DNA of 49,834 nucleotides from Thermoanaerobaculia bacterium (lineage in GTDB: Bacteria > Acidobacteriota > Thermoanaerobaculia > Multivoradales > J023), in NCBI GenBank assembly GCA_028066595.1, contig JALCBJ010000004.1:1-49834 (forward strand), read 5' to 3'. Under the pieces are notes generated by a model. It saw only the letters and a list, made by a program, of their open reading frames with translations, searched no databases and was not told the origin of the DNA. Made by a program: the position numbers and the translations under genes. Below, in pieces: positions 36,927-44,983 of this stretch. The first letter of the stretch is position 1; each line of letters opens with the position of its first letter.

Positions 36927-38975
36927 GTGCACGGCAACGCGATCACTCGATCCTTGGCCTCGCCGTCGCCTACCCAGGCGGCGGTGCTGTTCCTCTTCGT
37001 CGCCGCTTGGGTGGGTTTCGCTGAGTCGACCACTTCGTTCTACTTCTTGCGGGATGACAACGCTACCTACTACCTGCCAGCTTATGTCCACAATGTCCGA
37101 GCGCTGCAAGAACACGGAGAACTGGCGTTTCTCAATCTTCATCAGAGTCTCGGCCTCCCGCACCTCCAAGCGGGCCAGCCAGCGACTCTTTACCCACCCA
37201 TTTACCTAGCGGTCCTACTAGCCGATGCCATGGGGGACGTGCGCCTTACTGTGATGCTTCTCATAGGCGCTCATCTATGGTTAGCAGGCCTCGGGATACT
37301 CGCCCTTCTGCGCCACCTAGGTGTCTCATCGGCAATAGCCTGGGCATCCACCATCCTTGGCATCACGGCTCCATTCGTCACTTTCGTCGGACGTTCCTGG
37401 ATCGTTGTGGTGTTCGCGCTGACATTCTCTGTTTGGAGTCTCTATCTCCTGCTGCGCCTTGTCGCAGAGCCGACGCTCGCCCGAATTCTGACCCTGGCTG
37501 GTATCAAGTGCCTCTTTTTCTTGACCGGATACCCTCAGTTCTTCGTGTACTCGGTGCTCTACGAGGGCGCGTTCTTGACGACGGTGTGGATTCTGGACCG
37601 TAGATCTCGGCGTGCCTGGCGGCGTCAAGTGGTAGCTCTGACCGGTGCCGCGATAGCTGCAGCGGTCTGGGCAGCGCCCCTACTCCTACCCATGCTCTCG
37701 GCTGTCGACTCTTCCCAAGCGCGTAGCTCTCACCTTCCCGTGAGTACCTTCCTCGAGAATTCTGCCCGTCCAGACGCCATTGTCGCAGCCCAATGGTTCG
37801 ACTTCGGGCGCCAAGAAATATTCTCAGCCCCTGCATCGATCTTCTACATTGGGCTGCCGCTGCTTCTCTCCCTCGCTTGGGCCATCGCGGTTCGGTGTCG
37901 CGATGGCGATCACGCACCGGGAAAAGGTCGTTTCGCGAGCTTCATCCTGGTGGGATTGCTGGCTCTGGTCAGCTCCACCGAAGCATGGGGCACGGTCTAC
38001 GGCCTTCCACTTCTCTCAAGCTTCCGTTGGCCGTTCAAGCACTTCCTCTTCCTGTGGCTCTACATTGTTCCAGCGGCTGCTCTTGCCGTCGAGACGCTGC
38101 TGATCCGACGCCGGACCCGCAGTCGTTCCATCTGGCCACTCTGGTTGCTGCTTGGCTCCGCACTTTCAGCCCATCCTCTCCTCCTCCTCCAACAAGGGGA
38201 CCGTGCTTCCTTTGGAGCCGTATCCCTTCCGGAGCCGATCGAGCGATACCGTCTCGGCCCGCTCGTACGTCTACTCGATCCGCACGGGAGGGTCGCAGTG
38301 TTCCGCGGTGTCGGCGCCGAGAGGATCCTCCCGGCTAAGGCTGCTCCTAGCCTGCTACCGTTCAACTGGGCCACACTTTTGGGGGTCTACCAGTTCTCGG
38401 GTTATGAGCCCTTGCTCTCGCGCGAGAGTCTACGTCTGACGCTCGACACCAAGTTCGGCGTCTTGGACGCAGATTCCGCCAACACGTCGGCCCACGCCTT
38501 CTCCCACCTGGGCAGGTGGTCAGTGACTGATGTCCTTGCCCCCAGCCGGCCTGGAGTCCGCGCCTCCATTCAGAGCTCGGGTGCGGTACGTCTTGTGACC
38601 TCCCATAACGGCATCGATCTCTACAAGACTCTTGTCTATCGGCCGCTGGTGGAACGGCTCGATGGCAGCGGAACGTCGGGGATCTCTAACCTGGAGGTAA
38701 GGACGAACTCGATTGAATTCGAAGTAACGTCAGACATCGCCGCACCACTGCGGGTCGCGGTGACACCGCTGGATGGCTGGACCGTCTACGTCGATGGCAA
38801 AGATGCTGGACCGCCCGACGAGTACCAAGATTTTGGTGTCGTGCTCCACCCACCTGTGGGACGCCATTCGATCGGCCTGCGCTATGTCGAACCGCGCTTC
38901 GCTGCGGGAGTCGCTCTGGCGGCCCTCGGGGCGGTTCTCGTCCTCGTGACCTACCTCGTCATGCGACGCCTATAG
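36927..38975 (+). CDS. YfhO-like multispanning membrane protein, second paralogue
   Basis: A 682-residue membrane protein clearly related to that at 34182: FYFLRDDNATYYLPAYVHNVRAL parallels FFLQDDNALYYLPAYVHDVRAV, and LAFLNLHQSLGLPHLQAGQPATLYPPIYLAVLLA parallels its next block. The C-terminal VAVTPLDGWTVYVDGKDAGPP..VGRHSIGLRYVEP is a good YfhO-type tail. The likely start is GTG 36927, seven bases after queE, with no clear Shine-Dalgarno, suggesting coupling. A longer frame overlapping queE opens at 36753 but would duplicate coding use. Its TAG stop overlaps the stop of the convergent gene in a CTATAG palindrome. A transferase role is inferred from the fold only. Confidence 0.75.
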   Translation: MHGNAITRSLASPSPTQAAVLFLFVAAWVGFAESTTSFYFLRDDNATYYLPAYVHNVRALQEHGELAFLNLHQSLGLPHLQAGQPATLYPPIYLAVLLADAMGDVRLTVMLLIGAHLWLAGLGILALLRHLGVSSAIAWASTILGITAPFVTFVGRSWIVVVFALTFSVWSLYLLLRLVAEPTLARILTLAGIKCLFFLTGYPQFFVYSVLYEGAFLTTVWILDRRSRRAWRRQVVALTGAAIAAAVWAAPLLLPMLSAVDSSQARSSHLPVSTFLENSARPDAIVAAQWFDFGRQEIFSAPASIFYIGLPLLLSLAWAIAVRCRDGDHAPGKGRFASFILVGLLALVSSTEAWGTVYGLPLLSSFRWPFKHFLFLWLYIVPAAALAVETLLIRRRTRSRSIWPLWLLLGSALSAHPLLLLQQGDRASFGAVSLPEPIERYRLGPLVRLLDPHGRVAVFRGVGAERILPAKAAPSLLPFNWATLLGVYQFSGYEPLLSRESLRLTLDTKFGVLDADSANTSAHAFSHLGRWSVTDVLAPSRPGVRASIQSSGAVRLVTSHNGIDLYKTLVYRPLVERLDGSGTSGISNLEVRTNSIEFEVTSDIAAPLRVAVTPLDGWTVYVDGKDAGPPDEYQDFGVVLHPPVGRHSIGLRYVEPRFAAGVALAALGAVLVLVTYLVMRRL

Positions 38976-41324
38976 ACCCAGCTCCAGCCGGCCTTGGATT
39001 TCCTCCACCTCCCTCAGCTGCCCCGTTGAGAGGCGTGAGCCATCCTCCCCCCTCAGGTCCGCCAGATGACGCGCGGCCTCCTCAAACATGCCATGCTGAT
39101 GGAGGATCCGGATGGCCAGCAGTTGGGTGGGGACATCGTTCGGATGCAAATCGGCCCAGCGACGGGCCAGCTCGGCAAAGGCGCGGACCTCCAGGACCGG
39201 TTCGGGATGGAGTCGGTTAGCGCGGAGTAGAGCTGCCACAGCATCGTCGATCCGACCCGCGTCGGCCAGCGCCAGCGAGAGCTGCAGCCAGACGTCGCGG
39301 AGTCCCGATAGGCGCGCCGCCAGGGGTTCCAATTGGTCTACCGCCTCAGCTGGCCGGCCGGCGCGACGCAGGGCTTGGCCGTAGAGCCATCGTCTGTCGG
39401 CCTCGCCTACGTAGCGATCGAGGAGATCGAGCAACCGCTGGCTTTCCTCGGCAGCGGCGGGTACCAGCGCCGCCAGTGCCGCCAGCGCGAATGGGTCACC
39501 GGGTTCGTCCAAGAGCGCTGCCCGGAGACTCTCTTCCGCTGCCGCTCGACGGTCACGAGCAACGTCGATCCGCGCCTGGAGAACGCGTGGATCCGATGGC
39601 TGCCGACCCCCACGGTAGGCCTGGAACCCCGAGGCGATCAGCGGCTCGAGCGCTTTCTCGGCGTCATTCAGCCGACCGGCACGAGCGAGCATGTCCACCA
39701 GGTCGAACCGCATAGAAGAAGCCAAGAACGGGGGAGCTTCGTCCAGCTGTAATGCCAGCAGCGTAGCCACCGACTCGTCGAGAGTTTCAGCGTCCTGGGG
39801 CACCCAAGCTGGTCGCATCCAATCGATCCACCACGGCGCCACCGACAGTGCTTCCACCACTTCTGGACGCTGGGCAGCGAGCGGCGTCTCGTCATCCCGT
39901 AACGCGTCGAGCAACGGTTCGGCTTCGGCGTACCCACGGCGTCGGTACACTTCGTCCAACATCGCGTCGTCCGGCAAGGCCAGGGGAAGCGCCAGCACGA
40001 CGACCAGCAGCGCGACCAGCACCGCATGGCCACGGCGCATACCGAGTAGACAGCGCACCGCGCAGACCGCAAAGTAGATCAGAGCCGGCAGTAGTACCAG
40101 TCGTTGGCGCGCCGAAACGTAAAACGCCGACATCACACCGATCTGTACCGCTGCCAGCACGAAGAACGGTATAGCTCGGCGGGCATGCCGAGCCTCCGCT
40201 ACAAACCCCAGAAGGGCCGTGGCAGCGAGGAGCGAGAAAGGTATGGCTGGCAGGACATCTAGATGCCAGGCGGTCGACACGTCGTGCCAGGCGAAACCGT
40301 GCAGTGCATAGAGCAGCTTTTGCCGCAGTCTCGAGACGGAAGAGCCTAGATGGTCGAGGAGATAATTCCTCGCCCTTCCCGACCACATCGCGTTGACCCG
40401 AACTACGTCGGCATCGGGCTCGCCCACACGCGCTACCTCCCGGTAGTGCTCGTGTGCCGAATCGGGACGTTCTCCCGCGTGCCGCACCATCGACAACACC
40501 AGAGGTGGATAGATGGCGCTGGTTCCACGGGACAGCGGCTGGTTGCCCTCGAAAGCGACCGTGCCTGGATTCATTACCGGGGTGCGCCACGAGCCGCTGA
40601 CGAACTGGGCCCACACGAGAAGCCCCAGAAGGCCGAACGCCACCGGCCCCAGAAAGGCGACGCTGCGGCGGCGCCAGTGGTCCTCCGCGGTGCTCTGGGG
40701 TGGGTCCTTCGCACCGTACGCCGCCTCTCGAGCGAGAGTCGCTCGAGGTTCGCTCCCCTGCTCGGGACGAGCTTGCTGCCGAAAGTACAACGGCACCAGA
40801 AAGAACACCGGGAGAAACGTAGGGCGCGTGGCGACGGCGCAGGCCGCCAGCAAGCCCGCGAGGACAGCGGCACGCCGTCCGGGTCGTTCGAGCCAGACCA
40901 CAAGGACGAGTAACAGTGCGACGAGCAGAATCTCCGGCTCGAGGATGCCCACATAGATCAAGACATGGGAGTCGAACGCAAGGAGAACCGCGGCTAACAA
41001 CCCCCAAGCCGTGCCGAGCCGCCGCATGACCAGCCAGAAAAAGGCTGCCACCGCAACGGCGGCCAGAACCCGCTGGCCGACTTCCATCAACGCCGCAGTC
41101 TGCACGCCCACGGCTTCGGCAGTCACCGTGCAGATGTAGGTCGCGGCCAAGTAGAGCGGACTGAAATCGAGTAGCCGCTCCCTCGGCACCGAACCATCCC
41201 GCAACCCGTCGATCGCCGCGGTGTACTTGGCGAAGGTCCCGACCTCGGGCTGAAACAGTGAGGCCCCGAACTGACCCACGAGCGTCGCCACGAAAACGGC
41301 GGCGAGGATCCGGCGTGGCCTCAC
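38970..41324 (-). CDS. Membrane protein with GT-C-like region and C-terminal TPR repeats
   Basis: A 784-residue protein. The first half has about ten membrane segments; a loop near residues 30-60 (EVGTFAKYTAAIDGLRDG..LDFSPLYLA) resembles the first loop of GT39/GT83-like enzymes. From about residue 460 the chain is soluble and made of TPR-like helical pairs (AGRLNDAEKALEPLIASGF, AGRPAEAVDQLEPLAARL, AGRIDDAVAALLRANRLHPEP), probably on the outer face if the topology is like GT-C enzymes. The start is GTG 41324, overlapping the methyltransferase stop (GTGA) with GAGGA upstream; a start at 41402 would overlap that gene widely. The activity is not proven. Confidence 0.7.
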   Translation of the reverse strand: MRPRRILAAVFVATLVGQFGASLFQPEVGTFAKYTAAIDGLRDGSVPRERLLDFSPLYLAATYICTVTAEAVGVQTAALMEVGQRVLAAVAVAAFFWLVMRRLGTAWGLLAAVLLAFDSHVLIYVGILEPEILLVALLLVLVVWLERPGRRAAVLAGLLAACAVATRPTFLPVFFLVPLYFRQQARPEQGSEPRATLAREAAYGAKDPPQSTAEDHWRRRSVAFLGPVAFGLLGLLVWAQFVSGSWRTPVMNPGTVAFEGNQPLSRGTSAIYPPLVLSMVRHAGERPDSAHEHYREVARVGEPDADVVRVNAMWSGRARNYLLDHLGSSVSRLRQKLLYALHGFAWHDVSTAWHLDVLPAIPFSLLAATALLGFVAEARHARRAIPFFVLAAVQIGVMSAFYVSARQRLVLLPALIYFAVCAVRCLLGMRRGHAVLVALLVVVLALPLALPDDAMLDEVYRRRGYAEAEPLLDALRDDETPLAAQRPEVVEALSVAPWWIDWMRPAWVPQDAETLDESVATLLALQLDEAPPFLASSMRFDLVDMLARAGRLNDAEKALEPLIASGFQAYRGGRQPSDPRVLQARIDVARDRRAAAEESLRAALLDEPGDPFALAALAALVPAAAEESQRLLDLLDRYVGEADRRWLYGQALRRAGRPAEAVDQLEPLAARLSGLRDVWLQLSLALADAGRIDDAVAALLRANRLHPEPVLEVRAFAELARRWADLHPNDVPTQLLAIRILHQHGMFEEAARHLADLRGEDGSRLSTGQLREVEEIQGRLELGL

Positions 41325-42076
41325 GAGTCGTCCTCTGCTCCGCGTCTCCACACACCTAGGACGGATTTGCCCAAGCGATAGCCGAACAGCGGGTCGAGCC
41401 ACTTCGAGGCTCGCACCATGATCCGATCCCAGACCCAGAGCTGGCGTGACGACGGCATGGCGCTCGACAGGACGAACCGATTACCGGCCGAAGCAGCCAG
41501 ACCCACACAGTCCAAGTAGCGCAACCGAACGAGCCGTGCCGTCGACGAACTCAAGCGCCGCATCTTGGACCGGTCGTACCGGCGAAAATGTCCCACGGCC
41601 TCGTCGAAAGGTGTGAAGAGCGCATCGTGCGCAGGGGCCAGAACGACCAGGTGGCCGCCCGGCCGAAGACGCCGCACCGCCATCTCCACCTCGTGGTCGT
41701 CATCTTCGATGTGCTCCAGCACGTCCATGTAGAGAATCGTGTCGAAGGCCGATTCCTCGGGAAGCGAAGCGATCGTGCCTGAGGCGGCCTCGCATTCGGC
41801 GGCCAGTCCTCCCGTCCGGATTCTCCGCGTCAGCTCCCTGCGCAGTTTCGGGTCGGGTTCCAGACACACCCAACGCCGTAGCCCTCCGGTGCTCGCCGCC
41901 GGAAGGAGTGCGGCAGCGGTCGCGCCGAGACCAGCGCCCACCTCCAGAACATCCGAGCCCAGAAAGGGCGCGACCTGGCGCGCGACATATCCCTTCCAGA
42001 TCCTGGCTTCGGCGAAGAGCTTCAACTCTTCGCCGACGTAACTCAGGTCCTGCTCCGAGACGTCGAACGAGCTCAC
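41321..42076 (-). CDS. SAM-dependent methyltransferase
   Basis: A 251-residue class I methyltransferase. Motif I is DVLEVGAGLGAT (42-53), an acidic residue after strand 2 lies in CLEPDP, and DTILYMDVLEHIEDDDHEV followed by LRPGGHLVVLAPAHDALFTPFDEAVGHFRRY is typical of Methyltransf_11/23 proteins found in polysaccharide loci. The GTG start at 42076 overlaps the stop of the glycosyltransferase, and its own stop overlaps the next GTG. It is the middle gene of a three-gene coupled cassette; its substrate is probably a surface glycan or lipid-linked sugar. Confidence 0.85.
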   Translation of the reverse strand: MSSFDVSEQDLSYVGEELKLFAEARIWKGYVARQVAPFLGSDVLEVGAGLGATAAALLPAASTGGLRRWVCLEPDPKLRRELTRRIRTGGLAAECEAASGTIASLPEESAFDTILYMDVLEHIEDDDHEVEMAVRRLRPGGHLVVLAPAHDALFTPFDEAVGHFRRYDRSKMRRLSSSTARLVRLRYLDCVGLAASAGNRFVLSSAMPSSRQLWVWDRIMVRASKWLDPLFGYRLGKSVLGVWRRGAEDDS

Positions 42077-43095
42077 GAGACGGAGCCTGCCACCGGAACC
42101 TCTGCGACGCGACGAACGAAGAGCTGGTAGTCGCGCAAGGGCAACACCGACGCGCTCTGTCGCCCCGACAAGAGGATGAAGACGAAGAGGATTCCCGCGG
42201 CCAAGGTCTGCAGCAGGATCAGCAGCCAGATCGACGCCAGCAACGCCAGCATGGGAGCCGATGCCCAGTCGGGAACTCCGAAGCTCAGCACGTAGGCGGC
42301 CACGGTACCGCCCGATATCGCCAAGACCCCGGCCACCGAGAGCAACAGGCGCACGCCGATCACGTGGCTATATACCGACAGCGCGCTCAATCCGTGCACC
42401 ACCAACGAGGTGAAGCTCATCTTGGACCGCCCGTCGAGACGCTGGGCACGGTCCGTGGCGACCTCGCAGCGCGGCACACGGCTGACCGCGACCGCTGCGG
42501 CGTAGTGGCTCCAGGTTTCGGACGTCACCACGAGGCGGGCGACCGCACGGGGTGGAACCACGCTGAAGTTACCGACCCGGATATCACTTCCGGTCAGCAA
42601 CCGATGGAGTATTTGGTAGACACGATAAAAGAGCTGAAACCGCCAATTCTCGGAACGCTTGCGCCGCGCCGCGAAGACCACCTTCTGGCAATCCTCCTGC
42701 TGATAACGGCGGAGCAATCGCGGTACATCGTCCGGATCATCCTCGCCGTCCGCGTCGAGGATGATCAACGTGCGGTCGGGCATCTCCTCATGGACCCATG
42801 CCAAGGCCAAAGCCAGGGCCCGCTGATGTCCGAGGTTGCGACGAAGCTCCAGAACCCGAAGCCGCGTCAGGGCACTCTTCCGGTTGCCCCGCAAGACATC
42901 CGCCAGCGAAGAGTCCTCGACGGACGATCGGGAGCCATCGTCCACCACCAGGATTTCGGCGTCGAGTCCTTCGGCCGACACCATGGTGTCGAGGTCCACC
43001 AGCAGGCTAGCCAATACCGTCCAATCGTCATAGACAGGCAGAACGAAGAGCAAGGACGGTGCGAGCGGCGGCTCACTGGCGACAGATGGCTCCAT
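42073..43095 (-). CDS. Family 2 glycosyltransferase with C-terminal membrane anchor
   Basis: A 340-residue GT2 enzyme. It has LLFVLPVYDDWTVL, ILVVDDGSRSS and the metal motif DADGEDDPDD (114-123), then GNFSVVPPRAV and two membrane segments near 250-280 and 285-310. This is the layout of polyprenyl-phosphate sugar synthases (DPM1/ArnC/GtrB-like), which supply lipid-linked sugars to GT-C enzymes such as the one encoded two genes on. ATG 43095 has a weak ribosome-binding site. The gene is divergent from RNase G across about 90 bases. Confidence 0.88.
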   Translation of the reverse strand: MEPSVASEPPLAPSLLFVLPVYDDWTVLASLLVDLDTMVSAEGLDAEILVVDDGSRSSVEDSSLADVLRGNRKSALTRLRVLELRRNLGHQRALALALAWVHEEMPDRTLIILDADGEDDPDDVPRLLRRYQQEDCQKVVFAARRKRSENWRFQLFYRVYQILHRLLTGSDIRVGNFSVVPPRAVARLVVTSETWSHYAAAVAVSRVPRCEVATDRAQRLDGRSKMSFTSLVVHGLSALSVYSHVIGVRLLLSVAGVLAISGGTVAAYVLSFGVPDWASAPMLALLASIWLLILLQTLAAGILFVFILLSGRQSASVLPLRDYQLFVRRVAEVPVAGSVS

Positions 43096-43101
43096 GGCCG
43101 G

Positions 43102-43129
43102 CTGATTCTAACGGTCCGCCCGATACAAT
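43102..43129 (+). promoter_or_regulatory. Candidate promoter of the RNase G gene
   Basis: TACAAT (43124-43129) is a near-consensus -10. CTGATT (43102-43107), 16 bases upstream, is a weak -35. The predicted leader is about 50 bases. Confidence 0.5.
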
Positions 43130-43184
43130 GGCGGACCGCGCCGACGGCATCGTCGGTCCCGGTCTACCGAGCCGAACCCGCCCT

Positions 43185-44825
43185 ATGCAGAAGAAACTCC
43201 TGGTGGAAAGCGACCCGTACGAAACGCGGGTAGCTATCCTCGAACAAGACCGCCTGACCGAGCTATTCATCGAACGGCACGGTCAGTTGGGCGTGGTCGG
43301 CAACATCTACAAGGGCCGAGTTCACCGCGTGCTCCCAGGCATGCAGGCCGCCTTCGTCGACATCGGTCTCGACCGGGACTCATTCCTCTACGTCAGCGAG
43401 GTGATCGACCCTTCGTTGGAAGATCTCGACGACCCGAACGGCCTCCGCGCGACCGAGATGGAGCAGGAGACCGAAGAACAGACCGTCGACGCCGCCACAG
43501 ACGGGACAGAAGAAACACGGGCGGACGAAGGAGAAGACCTGGACGCAACCGGTCTTCAGGATGCAGACGAGCGCCACGCGGAGCAGCGCCGCAAGGCCCG
43601 GCGCGACGACCAGAACGGCCGAGGCAGATCCATCGACCAGCTGTTGCGCGCCGGACAGGAGGTTGTGGTCCAAGTCTTGAAGGACGCCATGCCCAACAAG
43701 GGCGCTCGGGTAAGCACCCAGATCACCCTCCCTGGCCGGTTCCTGGTGCTCCTCCCCAACGTCCCCCACCTGGGTGTTTCCCGACGCATCGAAGAGGAGG
43801 AAGAGCGGGAGCGTTTACGCAATCTCCTGGCCGAGATTCAGCCCGAAGGAATGGGTCTGATCGTGCGCACCGCAGGTGCCGACGCCGATCGTGAAGACCT
43901 GGAGAGCGACCTCCGCTATCTCCGGAAACTGTGGGATCGAATTCGCGAACGCGCCGACAAGGTGTCCGCACCGACCATGCTCCACCGCGATCTCGATCTT
44001 GCAGTTCGCGTGGCACGGGACTACCTGGCCGACGACTTCAGTGTCATCTGGGTGGACGGCGAGGAGATCTACGAACGTCTGGTGGAGTTCCTCGATCAGA
44101 GCCAGCCGGACCTCATTCCGCGCGTGAAGCTCTATCGGAAGGATCGAGGACTCTTCGAGCGGTTCGAGCTCCATGCAGAGATCGAGGCGGCCCTGGAGAC
44201 CAAGGTATGGCTGAAGTCGGGCGGCCATATCGTCATCCATCCCACCGAGGCGTTGGTGGCCATCGACGTCAATACAGGCCGCTATGTGGGGCATCGCAAC
44301 CTCGAGGACACCGTGCTGACCACGAACCTCGAAGCGGTGAAGGAGATCGTCCGCCAGATCCGGCTGCGCAACCTGGGAGGCATCCTCGTCATCGACCTCA
44401 TCGACATGGTGGAAGAGGAGCATCGCCAGCGGGTCTTTCGGGCGCTGGAGGACGAGCTCGCTAAGGATCGGGCGAAGAAGAAAGTACTGTCGATCTCCGA
44501 GTTCGGCTTGGTGGAGCTGACGCGCAAGCGAACCCGCCCGAGTCTAGAACGTGTGCTCACCCAACCCTGCCCCCATTGTCGGGGTACGGGACGCATCAAG
44601 TCGCTGACGACCATCGCATTGGAGCTCCGCGGCCAGCTACTGGCCCAGCGACACCGCTTTGCTGATCGCGAGGTGCTCTTGCGCGTTCACCCGGACGTCG
44701 CAGCCGCCATGCAGCGCGAAGAGCAACACATGCTGCGGGAGATGGAGATGGAGGTGGGCACGAGCATCCTGATCCAATCCGATCGAGACTTGCACCAGGA
44801 GCGATTCGATATTTTGGAGGTATAG
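43185..44825 (+). CDS. rng: Ribonuclease E/G family endonuclease
   Basis: A 546-residue single-strand endoribonuclease for 16S rRNA and mRNA processing. The N-terminal S1 region NIYKGRVHRVLPGMQAAFVDIGLDRDSFLYVSEV is interrupted by an acidic insertion (about 75-150). The catalytic domain holds the Mg-binding D361 (AIDVNTGRYVG) and D404 (VIDLIDM); the zinc-link CPHCRGTGR follows, then a small domain. There is no long RNase E-type C-terminal scaffold, so RNase G is the better name. I chose ATG 43185 since the family's opening follows at once; an upstream extension from 43059 is unsupported. No Shine-Dalgarno is visible. Confidence 0.93.
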   Translation: MQKKLLVESDPYETRVAILEQDRLTELFIERHGQLGVVGNIYKGRVHRVLPGMQAAFVDIGLDRDSFLYVSEVIDPSLEDLDDPNGLRATEMEQETEEQTVDAATDGTEETRADEGEDLDATGLQDADERHAEQRRKARRDDQNGRGRSIDQLLRAGQEVVVQVLKDAMPNKGARVSTQITLPGRFLVLLPNVPHLGVSRRIEEEEERERLRNLLAEIQPEGMGLIVRTAGADADREDLESDLRYLRKLWDRIRERADKVSAPTMLHRDLDLAVRVARDYLADDFSVIWVDGEEIYERLVEFLDQSQPDLIPRVKLYRKDRGLFERFELHAEIEAALETKVWLKSGGHIVIHPTEALVAIDVNTGRYVGHRNLEDTVLTTNLEAVKEIVRQIRLRNLGGILVIDLIDMVEEEHRQRVFRALEDELAKDRAKKKVLSISEFGLVELTRKRTRPSLERVLTQPCPHCRGTGRIKSLTTIALELRGQLLAQRHRFADREVLLRVHPDVAAAMQREEQHMLREMEMEVGTSILIQSDRDLHQERFDILEV

Positions 44826-44983
44826 CGGACACTGTCGCCCCTCGGGCTCGGAACCCCTCACTTCTCCTTGCCTCATGGAAGCCACACCGCGCCGCTCCCT
44901 TCCAAGAGGCCTCTCAGCCGCGACTGCGTCCTCGTTATCGAGCGCAGGTCACTCGCCCCTCACGCAGCAGCCCCCTACCCTGT

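Noticed and set aside
39892..41355. Minus-strand frame of 487 codons inside the TPR membrane gene
   Set aside because: Composition is dominated by Arg, Gly, Ala and Ser as in shifted frames; the membrane-protein frame has coherent hydrophobic segments and TPRs.
41908..43233. Plus-strand frame of 441 codons opposite methyltransferase and GT2 genes
   Set aside because: It is rich in Arg, Gln and His without domain signature and covers two well-supported opposite genes.
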